Shown here in pieces: positions 42,355 through 49,643 of a stretch of DNA of 64,000 nucleotides (the stretch's first letter is position 1; each line of letters opens with the position of its first letter). Source of the DNA: an uncultured bacterium (GTDB lineage: Bacteria; Bacillota; Clostridia; Oscillospirales; Acutalibacteraceae); contig CAKXIK010000002.1 in NCBI GenBank assembly GCA_934875675.1, positions 49,534 to 113,533 on the forward strand. The letters run 5' to 3'. A program made the translations under genes and the position numbers. The notes under the pieces were generated by a model, which saw only the letters and a program-made list of their open reading frames with translations, ran no database searches and was not told where the DNA came from.

Positions 42355-42556
42355 CCTCTCGCGTCGTCCTTTCATTTGAATAATGCAGAAGGGGAATGTT
42401 TTATTGCAAAAAATAATAATTTTTATTATTAAGGTTACGCTGATTTTCCTGCGCCGTCAACCATATCTGAATTTTTGCTTGATCTCTCTCATCAGCAAAG
42501 AGGACTTTTAAGAAATCTGATAAAATTTTCACTTTGCCGATCAGAGGAATCTCTTC

Positions 42557-42585
42557 TTGCAGTTTAAAAAAAACTGTGATATACT
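42557..42585 (+). promoter_or_regulatory. Promoter of the flavoprotein operon
   Basis: TTGCAG (42557-42562), 17-base spacer, TATACT (42580-42585). The start site would be near 42592, some 25 bases before the attenuator hairpin. Confidence 0.65.
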
Positions 42586-42615
42586 AAAAAAAGATTAACC
42601 CGTTTACGGAGAAAT

Positions 42616-42666
42616 GAGAGTAAGACGGACACAATCTGTTGATTGTGTTTGGCTTGCTCTTTTTTT
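42616..42666 (+). terminator. Attenuator-like terminator in the leader of the flavoprotein operon
   Basis: ACACAATC (42629-42636) and GATTGTGT (42641-42648) form a perfect 8-bp stem with a TGTT loop. An outer stem GAG..TAAG / CTTGCTC extends it, and seven Ts follow (42660-42666). It lies between the promoter and the first gene, so it should stop most transcripts unless antiterminated. A GlpP-type antiterminator is a possibility given the glycerol-3-phosphate-like operon. Confidence 0.75.
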
Positions 42667-42693
42667 GTTGCAAAAAAGGAGGTTTGTTTGTTG

Positions 42694-44118
42694 ATGTATG
42701 ATACCATTATCATCGGCTGCGGAATTGTGGGTGCTGCAGCCGCATTCACACTCTCTTGCCGGGAAGGCAGCGTGCTGGTGCTGGAAAAAGAAAACGATGT
42801 TGCCACCGGAGCGACCCGTGCAAATTCGGCAATTATTCACGCAGGATATGACCCGGAACCGGGCACAAAAATGGCGCGGCTGAATGTTCGCGGTGCCGCT
42901 CTGGCAAAAGAGCTTTGCCGCTCACTTTCGGTTCCCTATGCACGAATCGGCTCATTGGTTCTTGCATTTTCGCCGGAACAAATGCACACGGTGGAGGTGC
43001 TTTATCAGCGCGGAATTCAAAACGGCGTTCCTGGACTTCGGGTGCTTTCCCCTGCCGAGGTTCTGGAAATGGAGCCCAATGTTTCCGGAGAGGTTTGCGG
43101 CGCACTCTTTGCTCCCTCTGCCGGAATCGTAAATCCATGGGAATACGCACTGGCGTTTATTGAAACCGCCGTAACAAACGGCACCGAACTGCGCCGTTCC
43201 TGTCCGGTTACCTCCATTGAGAAAACTGCAGACGGTTGGGCAGTTTCCACCCCCCAAGGAACGTTCGAAGCACGCACGGTCATCAATGCAGCGGGCGTGG
43301 AAAGCGAAGAAATCCATGACATGGCGCTCCCGCATACGTTTACAATTAAGCCAAACCGGGGCGAATATTACTTAATGGATAAATCCGAGGGAAAACAAGT
43401 TTCGCATGTGCTGTTTCAGTGTCCCTCCGCCGTTGGAAAAGGCGTCCTCGTTTCGCCGACGGTGCATGGCAATCTGATTGTTGGGCCCAATGCGGTTGCC
43501 GCAGAAGATAAATCGCGTGTTAACACCACCGGTGCAGGGTTGAACTTTGTGCGTGAGACGGCTGTTAAAAGCGTCCCCGCTCTCAATTTCCGCAGTTCTA
43601 TTCGCAATTTTGCCGGAATGCGCGCCAATTCTGATCAGAATGACTTTATTATTCAGGAGCAAGACGGATTTATTGACCTTGCCGGCATCAAATCTCCGGG
43701 GCTTTCCTCTGCACCCGCCATTGCCGAAGAGGCTCTTACGCTGGCGCAAAAGAACGGTCTTTTTTCTGTCGCAAAGCATTCTGCTGTTACCACTCGCCAA
43801 AAGCGCCATTTTAACCTGCAGGATGAAGCCGGAAAACGTGCCATGATTGCTGAAAATCCTCTTTACGGCCGCGTAATCTGTCGTTGTGAAACGGTGACGG
43901 AAGGCGAGATCCTGGATGCAATTCATTCTCCGGTCCCGCCTTGTTCCGTGGATGGTGTAAAACGGCGGTGCAACGCCGGCATGGGACGGTGTCAGGGAGG
44001 ATTTTGCGGGCCGCGCGTACTTGAAATTCTGTCCCGCGAATTGAACCTCAAGCCGGAATCCGTGCTCAAGGATCTTAGCGGCAGTGAAATCCTGATCGGT
44101 GAAAACAAGAATCTTTGA
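42694..44118 (+). CDS. FAD-dependent oxidoreductase with C-terminal [2Fe-2S] domain (GlpA-like)
   Basis: A 474-residue flavoprotein of the DAO/GlpA superfamily. The N-terminus YDTIIIGCGIVGAAAAFTLS is an FAD-binding Rossmann motif. The substrate part contains ANSAIIHAGYDPEPGTKMA and IKPNRGEYYLM, as in GlpA- and L-2-hydroxyacid-oxidase-like enzymes. The last ~85 residues are a BFD-like [2Fe-2S] domain with VICRCETVTEGEI and CNAGMGRCQGGFCGP. With the next two genes it forms the set annotated in many anaerobes as a GlpABC-type anaerobic glycerol-3-phosphate dehydrogenase; the true substrate is not proven by sequence. ATG 42694 lies 11 bases after AAGGAGG. The leader has an attenuator. Confidence 0.85.
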   Translation: MYDTIIIGCGIVGAAAAFTLSCREGSVLVLEKENDVATGATRANSAIIHAGYDPEPGTKMARLNVRGAALAKELCRSLSVPYARIGSLVLAFSPEQMHTVEVLYQRGIQNGVPGLRVLSPAEVLEMEPNVSGEVCGALFAPSAGIVNPWEYALAFIETAVTNGTELRRSCPVTSIEKTADGWAVSTPQGTFEARTVINAAGVESEEIHDMALPHTFTIKPNRGEYYLMDKSEGKQVSHVLFQCPSAVGKGVLVSPTVHGNLIVGPNAVAAEDKSRVNTTGAGLNFVRETAVKSVPALNFRSSIRNFAGMRANSDQNDFIIQEQDGFIDLAGIKSPGLSSAPAIAEEALTLAQKNGLFSVAKHSAVTTRQKRHFNLQDEAGKRAMIAENPLYGRVICRCETVTEGEILDAIHSPVPPCSVDGVKRRCNAGMGRCQGGFCGPRVLEILSRELNLKPESVLKDLSGSEILIGENKNL

Positions 44119-44131
44119 GGAGGGATTTTCC

Positions 44132-45394
44132 ATGATATATGATTTAATTGTGGTGGGAGGCGGCCCTGCAGGCTTGGCAGCTGCCTGCGCGGCATATGAG
44201 AACGGCGCGCGCACTATTCTGATTTTGGAACGCGACCGTGAACTGGGCGGAATTTTGAATCAGTGCATTCACAACGGATTTGGTTTGCATTACTTTAAAG
44301 AGGAGCTCACCGGGCCGGAATATGCCGGACGCTTTGTGGAACTGCTTAAAAAAACAACTACGGAGGTCAAGCTTGATACGATGGTCCTCACCGTTACAAA
44401 CGACCGGGAAGTTCATGCGGTCAACGCTGCGGAAGGATATCAGGTTTTCAGCGCAAAATCTGTTGTACTGGCAATGGGCTGCCGGGAACGAACCCGCGGC
44501 GCAATTGCAATTCCGGGTGATCGCCCCGCCGGTGTTTTTACCGCCGGCACTGCACAGCGCTACCTGAACATGGAAGGGTACATGGTGGGGAAACGGGTGC
44601 TGATTCTGGGCAGCGGTGATATCGGACTGATTATGGCGCGCCGCATGACACTCGAAGGCGCAAAAGTGCTTGCATGTGTGGAGGTGATGCCTTATTCCGG
44701 CGGCCTGATGCGCAACATTGTGCAATGCTTGCAGGATTATGATATTCCGCTCTATCTTTCTCATACGATCACAAACGTGGAAGGACAGGGACGTGTGCAG
44801 CATGTGACGGTCGCCAAGGTGGATGAAAAACGCTGCCCGATTCCCGGAACGGAAATGTATTTCGACTGCGACACCATTCTTCTTTCAGTTGGTCTGATTC
44901 CTGAAAACGAACTGACACGCGCTGCCGGAATTGAAATTGACCCGCGCACAAACGGCGCAGTAGTATTCGAAAATATGGAAACCTCTCTGCCCGGCGTTTT
45001 TGCCTGCGGCAATGTGGCACATGTACACGATCTGGTGGACTTTGTAACGGCAGAAAGCACACGTGCCGGAAAAGCTGCCGCAGAATTTGCCTTGGGCACA
45101 CCGGTTGAAAATGCGGCGATCACTGCACTCAAAAACGGCAATGGTGTTACCTACACCGTTCCGCAGCACATTCGTGCGCAACGAATTGCAAAGGCTGCTG
45201 ATGTTTTTTTCCGGGTTAACCGTATTTGCGGCAAGAGCGAAATTACGGTAAGTGACGGCGAACGAGAGATTTGCGCTTTTCCGCGCGATCATCTTGCTCC
45301 CGGCGAAATGGAACATATTTTGTTGCCCCGCAAGCTGCTCGGAAATACTCCTCCCGCTCAGCTAACCATTTCAATTCGGGAAAAACAGGCGTAA
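44132..45394 (+). CDS. NAD(P)/FAD-dependent oxidoreductase, second subunit of the GlpABC-like set
   Basis: A 420-residue pyridine-nucleotide-disulfide-type flavoprotein. YDLIVVGGGPAGLAAACAAY opens it (FAD site), LERDRELGGILNQCIHNGFG follows, and a second Rossmann motif RVLILGSGDIGLIMARR near residue 150 binds NAD(P). GVFACGNVAHVHDLVD is the late FAD motif. It lacks the redox-active CxxC of thioredoxin reductase. ATG 44132 follows GAGGAGG, 13 bases after the previous gene. It probably passes electrons between the GlpA-like subunit and a carrier. Downstream the small DUF1667 gene completes the set, with a dispersed repeat inserted between. Confidence 0.87.
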   Translation: MIYDLIVVGGGPAGLAAACAAYENGARTILILERDRELGGILNQCIHNGFGLHYFKEELTGPEYAGRFVELLKKTTTEVKLDTMVLTVTNDREVHAVNAAEGYQVFSAKSVVLAMGCRERTRGAIAIPGDRPAGVFTAGTAQRYLNMEGYMVGKRVLILGSGDIGLIMARRMTLEGAKVLACVEVMPYSGGLMRNIVQCLQDYDIPLYLSHTITNVEGQGRVQHVTVAKVDEKRCPIPGTEMYFDCDTILLSVGLIPENELTRAAGIEIDPRTNGAVVFENMETSLPGVFACGNVAHVHDLVDFVTAESTRAGKAAAEFALGTPVENAAITALKNGNGVTYTVPQHIRAQRIAKAADVFFRVNRICGKSEITVSDGEREICAFPRDHLAPGEMEHILLPRKLLGNTPPAQLTISIREKQA

Positions 45395-45396
45395 TA

Positions 45397-45490
45397 CTAA
45401 TTTCTATTGAAACGACAGACAAAAGTGTTTGGAAAACTGCATAAATTCAAATTTCCATTGGTTCTGATACCGTTTCTAATTCGAAATTTA
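45397..45490. repeat. Dispersed palindromic intergenic repeat, copy 2 (inside an operon)
   Basis: Starts CTAATTTCTATTGAAACG two bases after the preceding stop codon and ends CCGTTTCTAATTCGAAATTTA; the ends are imperfect inverted repeats of each other. It fills almost the whole gap between the flavoprotein gene and the DUF1667 gene, stopping just before that gene's AAGGAGG. Confidence 0.78.
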
Positions 45491-45510
45491 TGATAAGGAG
45501 GAATTTTGCA

Positions 45511-45870
45511 ATGAAAGAACTGGTTTGCATCGTCTGCCCAAAAGGCTGCCGACTGCATGTGGATGATGAAAACGATTTTTCTGTGACGGGCAACAGCTGC
45601 CCGCGCGGTGCGGAATACGGGAAAAATGAACTTCGCAACCCCACCCGCGTTTTAACCAGCACCGTGCAAATTGCAGGCGCACTGCACAGCCGCTGCCCCG
45701 TTAAAACCGACCGGGCTATTGCCAAAGGAAAGCTCTTTGAAGCGATGGCAGAGGTTTCTCTTGTTCGGCTGGAGGCTCCCGTTGCGGTGGGGGATGTCAT
45801 CATTGAAAACATTGCAGGGACGGGTGCAAAGCTTGTTTCTGCCAAAACGATGACGGTTCAACCGTCCTGA
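45511..45870 (+). CDS. DUF1667 small iron-sulfur-type protein
   Basis: A 119-residue protein of the DUF1667 family. The N-terminus CIVCPKGCRLHV and NSCPRGAEYG supply four cysteines suited to an Fe-S cluster or metal. The rest (TRVLTSTVQIAG, then LVRLEAPVAVGDVIIENIAGTG) is the conserved core of the family. The gene regularly follows the two flavoprotein genes seen here and is thought to be the third component of the anaerobic G3P-dehydrogenase-like complex. AAGGAGG is present ahead of ATG 45511. It is separated from its partners by a palindromic repeat, which might alter mRNA stability, and is followed by a strong terminator. Confidence 0.88.
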   Translation: MKELVCIVCPKGCRLHVDDENDFSVTGNSCPRGAEYGKNELRNPTRVLTSTVQIAGALHSRCPVKTDRAIAKGKLFEAMAEVSLVRLEAPVAVGDVIIENIAGTGAKLVSAKTMTVQPS

Positions 45871-45883
45871 TAACTTCACAAAA

Positions 45884-45924
45884 AAAGCCCTTCCGGTTCA
45901 ACGGATCTGAACCGGAAGGGCTTT
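45884..45924. terminator. Bidirectional terminator between DUF1667 and the SDT-repeat gene
   Basis: A 17-bp perfect stem AAAGCCCTTCCGGTTCA / TGAACCGGAAGGGCTTT with a 7-base loop, A-rich on the left and followed by TGCATTTATTTTTA on the right, between two convergent genes. Confidence 0.88.
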
Positions 45925-45934
45925 GCATTTATTT

Positions 45935-47038
45935 TTACTGCTTAAAATCGCCGCCGCTGATGTAATGAATGGTAGTTCCCTCCACCACCTTTGCAGCCAC
46001 CTTGGAAGATCCTGTAATGCTTATTTTAGTATCCGTATTGTATTTGACCACCGTAGAAATATGGTCTGAAACATTCATCGTGCTAACAGAATCAAGTGTA
46101 ACAAAAATATTGTATCCTGTTTCTGTGCTTCCTGATTTATTGCCGCATTTGTAAATACGCCAGCTGTATTCCGACGAATGATTCACAATCTGATCTGCCA
46201 CCATGGCATCATTCACGGCCGGAGCAAAATTAAATCCGGTAGAATCCAGCGATGTACCTTTTGCACGGGTATTGAAATATTGATACACAACGGAATCCTT
46301 CATTTGCAGTTGATTTTCTAACCACTCGATAATTTTGCTGCTGCTTACAATCACCGGCTTTGATGCATCGCTTACCGTATCGCTTACGGTATCGCTTGCC
46401 GTGTCGCTTGCGGTATCGCTTACCGTGTCGCTTACGGTATCGCTTGGGGTATCACTTACCGTGTCGCTTGCGGTATCGCTTACCGTATCACCTACCGTGT
46501 CACTTACGGTGTCGCTTGCGGTATCACTTACCGTGTCGCTTGCGGTATCGCTTACGGTATCGCTTGGGGTATCACTTACCGTATCACTTACGGTGTCGCT
46601 TGCCGTGTCGCTTACGGTATCACTTACGGTATCACTTACGGTATCACTTACGGTATCACTTACCGTGTCGCTTACCGTATCACTTGCGGTATCGCTTACC
46701 GTATCACTTGCGGTATCACTTACGGTATCGCTTACGGTATCACTTACGGTATCGCTTACGGTATCGCTTACGGTATTTACGGTATCACTTACGGTATCGC
46801 TTACGGTATCGCTTACCGTGTCACTTACCGTATCGGTAGAAATTGGCGACGAAAACGGGATGCGATCATTTAGAATCTCTTCCGTCCCGACTGGTTGAAA
46901 TTGAGGATCTGCTTTAGAAAATGACGGCATTGTTGGAACTGCTGCGGTCTGCCCGCCGAATACCGGAACAGAGGAAACTCCAATAAATAATGCAACCATG
47001 ATTGCAACCAGTAAATTTCTTTTCATCATTGTTTTCAT
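45935..47038 (-). CDS. Secreted protein with ~39 SDTV/SDTA tetrapeptide repeats
   Basis: A 367-residue protein of unknown family. A signal peptide (basic start, LLVAIMVALFIGVSSVPVFG) is followed by a ~40-residue spacer and then about 155 residues of tandem SDTV units, with scattered SDTA, two SDTP and one GDTV. One irregular NTV unit is three residues long. The C-terminal ~135 residues (from SKIIEWLENQLQMKD) are a non-repetitive domain with no family I recognise. There is no sortase motif, transmembrane anchor or lipobox. The acidic, Ser/Thr-rich repeat resembles stalks of surface proteins and could be glycosylated. AAAGGGG lies nine bases before ATG 47038. Confidence 0.78.
   Translation of the reverse strand: MKTMMKRNLLVAIMVALFIGVSSVPVFGGQTAAVPTMPSFSKADPQFQPVGTEEILNDRIPFSSPISTDTVSDTVSDTVSDTVSDTVNTVSDTVSDTVSDTVSDTVSDTASDTVSDTASDTVSDTVSDTVSDTVSDTVSDTVSDTASDTVSDTVSDTPSDTVSDTASDTVSDTASDTVSDTVGDTVSDTASDTVSDTPSDTVSDTVSDTASDTASDTVSDTVSDASKPVIVSSSKIIEWLENQLQMKDSVVYQYFNTRAKGTSLDSTGFNFAPAVNDAMVADQIVNHSSEYSWRIYKCGNKSGSTETGYNIFVTLDSVSTMNVSDHISTVVKYNTDTKISITGSSKVAAKVVEGTTIHYISGGDFKQ
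46366..46837 (-). repeat. 12-bp tandem repeat array within the SDT-repeat gene
   Basis: About 39 units of a 12-bp sequence (plus-strand consensus TATCGCTTACGG, variants with ACC, GTG and GGG) over 472 bases. Synonymous and V/A/P-changing variants are mixed along the array, and one unit is 9 bp. All keep the reading frame. Confidence 0.95.
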
Positions 47039-47228
47039 TTTCTGTAACCCCTTTATCGAATTATCTGCATCAACAGACGTTTGTGTGATTTGATGTCTGT
47101 ATTATATTCCTTGTAGGTAACGAGTTGGTCACAAAATAAAATAATTATTATAAAATAAAAAAAATTTCTTTTTTATTTTGATTTTGCTTGTTTGCCGAAT
47201 AGACAAAATTTGCATCATATCGCATTCT

Positions 47229-47271
47229 AAAAACAAAAATAGCTGCAGACACTCCGTACCGTATCTGCAGC
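47229..47271 (-). terminator. Terminator after the GrpB gene
   Basis: Reverse strand GCTGCAGA / TCTGCAGC (8 bp, 14-base loop) followed by TATTTTTGTTTTT, 25 bases after the GrpB stop codon. Confidence 0.8.
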
Positions 47272-47295
47272 CACGCCCTAACATGTAATCTATGA

Positions 47296-47808
47296 TTACA
47301 CATTACAAATTTGATAAATTTTTTGGATTGCATTACTTTTAAAATCAATATAAGAATCAATATCCTCCGGAAACTTTTGTGCAGCCTCCCGCTTTACCTT
47401 TTCGTATTCTTCGGCAGCATCGGGATGACTTCGCAGATAATTCCGAAATGCTAAGTGCCGGTGAAGCTCTTCCGAATCCTGACGACAAACATATAAATGG
47501 TGCTGCATATATTCCGGTTTATTATCATAGCAAAAAGCTTCTCTTCCGGGGATTCCAAGATTCCCTTCGTGCCGGTACCCAATTGATTTTAGCTTTGAAA
47601 TGACTTGCTCCAAGCAATCACGATTCGGAATTACAACATCAAGGTCAATAATTGGCTTTGCCCATAATCCCGGAACGGAAGTACTTCCCACATGCTCAAT
47701 CGCAATTGCCAGATTACCCAATACCTCTGCAACCGGCGATTTAATTTTTTCAAATTCCGTCTTCCAACGGGGATCATATGCAACCACCACAACCCGTTTT
47801 GTTTTCAT
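47296..47808 (-). CDS. GrpB-family (UPF0157) nucleotidyltransferase-fold protein
   Basis: A 170-residue protein with the GrpB signature IEHVGSTSVPGLWAKPIIDLDVVI (residues ~38-61; GS-x(n)-D-x-D of the nucleotidyltransferase fold) and YMQHHLYVCRQDSEELHRHLAFRNYLR, typical of the family. Biochemical activity of GrpB proteins is poorly defined. GGGAG is placed a few bases before ATG 47808. A 57-codon reading (47823-47993, starts MKINRYYSLN) lies just upstream in the same direction with no good site; it may be a remnant or chance. Confidence 0.85.
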   Translation of the reverse strand: MKTKRVVVVAYDPRWKTEFEKIKSPVAEVLGNLAIAIEHVGSTSVPGLWAKPIIDLDVVIPNRDCLEQVISKLKSIGYRHEGNLGIPGREAFCYDNKPEYMQHHLYVCRQDSEELHRHLAFRNYLRSHPDAAEEYEKVKREAAQKFPEDIDSYIDFKSNAIQKIYQICNV

Positions 47809-48226
47809 GCACTCCCTCGCTTTCAGCCATCCATATCGGCACCGGACAAATTATTCCACACCTTCCGTCTTTTCCTGACTTTTTCTGTCCAGGTAACCCG
47901 CGTGAGGCTTTTCTCATATAGGTTCCTAATCTGTGTGTAAATTTTCTTTGCGTCTGTGCCTGTATTTAAAGAATAATAGCGGTTGATTTTCATGTTCAAG
48001 TTCGTTATACTTTTGTTGTGTTCCAAGTCCGGTCTAATGCCAATTTCTCTTGAAACGGTAAAGAAAATCCCCTGAAAATCGCATACATCCAAGCTTTTTC
48101 TCCTGATGCTGATACCGTTTCTAATTCGAAATTAGTGTAACCATGATGGGACAAACCCTTAAACTGATTTTTGGCAAGCCGAAGCCGCGCAAAAATATGC
48201 GGTTCGGCGGAAAGGACGGTCATTTT
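47809..48226. other. Intergenic region between GrpB and acetyltransferase genes
   Basis: 418 bases. It holds the third copy of the palindromic repeat (48040-48135), an unsupported 57-codon reverse reading (47823-47993) and the acetyltransferase ribosome binding site. I could not define a promoter; none of the long readings across it has a credible start. Confidence 0.45.
48040..48135. repeat. Dispersed palindromic intergenic repeat, copy 3
   Basis: Starts CCAATTTCTCTTGAAACGG and ends CCGTTTCTAATTCGAAATTAG. The last 27 bases, from GCTGATACCGTTTC onward, match copy 2 almost exactly; the middle is more variable. Ends are imperfect inverted repeats. Confidence 0.78.
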
Positions 48227-48868
48227 ATGACAGAAGAAGAAAAGATTTTTGCAGGTCAGCTCTTTTGCCCCGGGGACCCCGACCTTCGCGCGAAAAAGCT
48301 GCGGTCACACAACCTTTGCGCCGATTATAACCGCACCTATGAAGATGAAACCGAAAAACGACAGGCACTGCTGGAACAGATTGTCGGTGAGATCGGCGAA
48401 GGAAGCTTTTTGCAGGGACCGATTTTTTTCCACTATGGCAGCCACACACACATCGGCAAACGGTTTTTCGGTAATTACAACCTCACGGTGCAGGACGATG
48501 CAACGGTCACCATTGGCGATGACTGCAATTTTGGCCCAAACGTAACAATTGTCACGCCGGTTCACCCAATGCTGCCTGACGAGCGCTTTCGCATGCTGGA
48601 TGCAGACGGAAACCTGAAGCGGTTCTGCTATGCAAAGCCGGTAACTATTGGAAACAACTGCTGGTTCGGTGCCAATGTGGTTGTCTGCTCGGGTGCCACC
48701 ATTGGGGACGATTGTGTAATCGGCGCGGGAAGCGTCGTGGTCAAGGATATTCCCCCTCACACCTTTGCTGCGGGTAATCCCTGCCGTGTGATCCGTGAAA
48801 TCACCGAGGCCGACAGCATGAAAAACAAGCCCGAAATTTTGGCGGATAATCGCGTAATTGACGGTTGA
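48227..48868 (+). CDS. Sugar O-acetyltransferase, maltose/galactoside type (left-handed beta helix)
   Basis: A 213-residue acetyl-CoA-dependent enzyme of the LacA/Maa/NodL family. The N-terminal helical part ends at SFLQGPIFFHYGSHTHIGKRFFGNYN, which is diagnostic. Hexapeptide repeats form the left-handed helix, with the catalytic His in IVTPVHPM, and the C-terminal VTIGNNCWFGANVVVCSGATIGDDCVIGAGSVV coil, in two parts, is complete. Such enzymes acetylate sugars or thiogalactosides, often for detoxification. ATG 48227 follows GGAAAGGA by ten bases; upstream in-frame starts lie in the repeat region without a site. It is a single-gene unit. Confidence 0.92.
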   Translation: MTEEEKIFAGQLFCPGDPDLRAKKLRSHNLCADYNRTYEDETEKRQALLEQIVGEIGEGSFLQGPIFFHYGSHTHIGKRFFGNYNLTVQDDATVTIGDDCNFGPNVTIVTPVHPMLPDERFRMLDADGNLKRFCYAKPVTIGNNCWFGANVVVCSGATIGDDCVIGAGSVVVKDIPPHTFAAGNPCRVIREITEADSMKNKPEILADNRVIDG

Positions 48869-48881
48869 CGCTCCGTATTGA

Positions 48882-49547
48882 TTATTCGTGCAGCTCCAAC
48901 GGCAATCCATCCGGATCTGAAAAAAATGTAAATTTTCCGCCTGAAAATTCATCTACCCGCACGGGCTCGGTCACAATTCCGCGCCGGTTGAGTTCCTTTG
49001 CAGCTGCCTCACAATCGGCAACACGAAACGCCAGATGCCGCAGCCCCAAAGCTTCCGGACGTGATACCCGAGCCGGATGACCCGGCGCAATAAAAATTTC
49101 CAGTTCACCCTTTCCTACACGCAAATCCAGTTTAATATCTCCGCGTTCCGGCCGACGGTTTTCCCTCAAGATGGGCAAATCCAGCTGCTGCACATAAAAC
49201 CGCACGGTTGCATCATAGTCCGATGCCCAGATGGCAGCATGATGAAACTGCGGCAGCAATACCTTATTTTGCTGATTCCCTTTCCGCTTTCTGATAATGC
49301 GCGAAAAAACAATCAGGGCTGCAAATGTAATAATCCCGACGATCAGCACAATGTTACATTCCTGATTATCTGTCAGCCCACCGTACCCCTTAACATATTC
49401 CAATACCGTTACAGCGCACAGAAAGATTGCAACATTGCCCGCCGCCAGGATTTTGCTTGCAGCGTTATTTTTTGTCATTTGTGAAACCATATCCACGGTA
49501 AAAACCAGAGAAAAAGAGATCACCATTATCAAACAATATAATACCAT
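48882..49547 (-). CDS. Membrane domain fused to a glyoxalase/VOC domain
   Basis: A 221-residue protein in two parts. Residues ~1-85 contain three membrane helices (MVISFSLVFTV, AAGNVAIFLCAVTVLEYV and a following Ile/Val-rich one). After a basic linker (RKRKGNQQNKV) residues ~100-221 form a vicinal-oxygen-chelate domain close to YaeR/SMU1112c-type lyases: FHHAAIWASDYDATVRFYVQQL, RVGKGELEIFIAP, LGLRHLAFRV and the terminal FFSDPDGLPLELHE. Metal ligands fit the H-E-H-E pattern. VOC proteins of this group are usually soluble and ~125 residues, so the fusion is unusual. ATG 49547 follows AAAAGGAAA at eight bases. A sequencing frameshift joining two genes cannot be excluded. Confidence 0.75.
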   Translation of the reverse strand: MVLYCLIMVISFSLVFTVDMVSQMTKNNAASKILAAGNVAIFLCAVTVLEYVKGYGGLTDNQECNIVLIVGIITFAALIVFSRIIRKRKGNQQNKVLLPQFHHAAIWASDYDATVRFYVQQLDLPILRENRRPERGDIKLDLRVGKGELEIFIAPGHPARVSRPEALGLRHLAFRVADCEAAAKELNRRGIVTEPVRVDEFSGGKFTFFSDPDGLPLELHE

Positions 49548-49577
49548 TTTTGCATTTTCCTTTTTCGTTAGCTCCAG

Positions 49578-49609
49578 CAAAAAAGCCCGGCATATGCCAG
49601 GCTTTTTTT
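49578..49609 (-). terminator. Terminator after proS
   Basis: An almost perfect palindrome AAAAAAGCCTGGCATATGCCGGGCTTTTTT on the reverse strand in halves of 15, 35 bases after the proS stop. The T run on both sides allows bidirectional action. Confidence 0.9.
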
Positions 49610-49643
49610 ATTACTCGTCAAAACTTGCTGATCCGAAAACTAA

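Noticed and set aside
46335..46898. Plus-strand frames encoding LTVS or RYRL repeats
   Set aside because: They are antisense readings of the 12-bp array; the reverse-strand frame has a signal peptide and a ribosome binding site, these do not.
47823..47993. A 57-codon reverse ORF upstream of the GrpB gene
   Set aside because: Basic composition and position are gene-like, but there is no ribosome binding site and no family match, so it is only mentioned in the intergenic entry.
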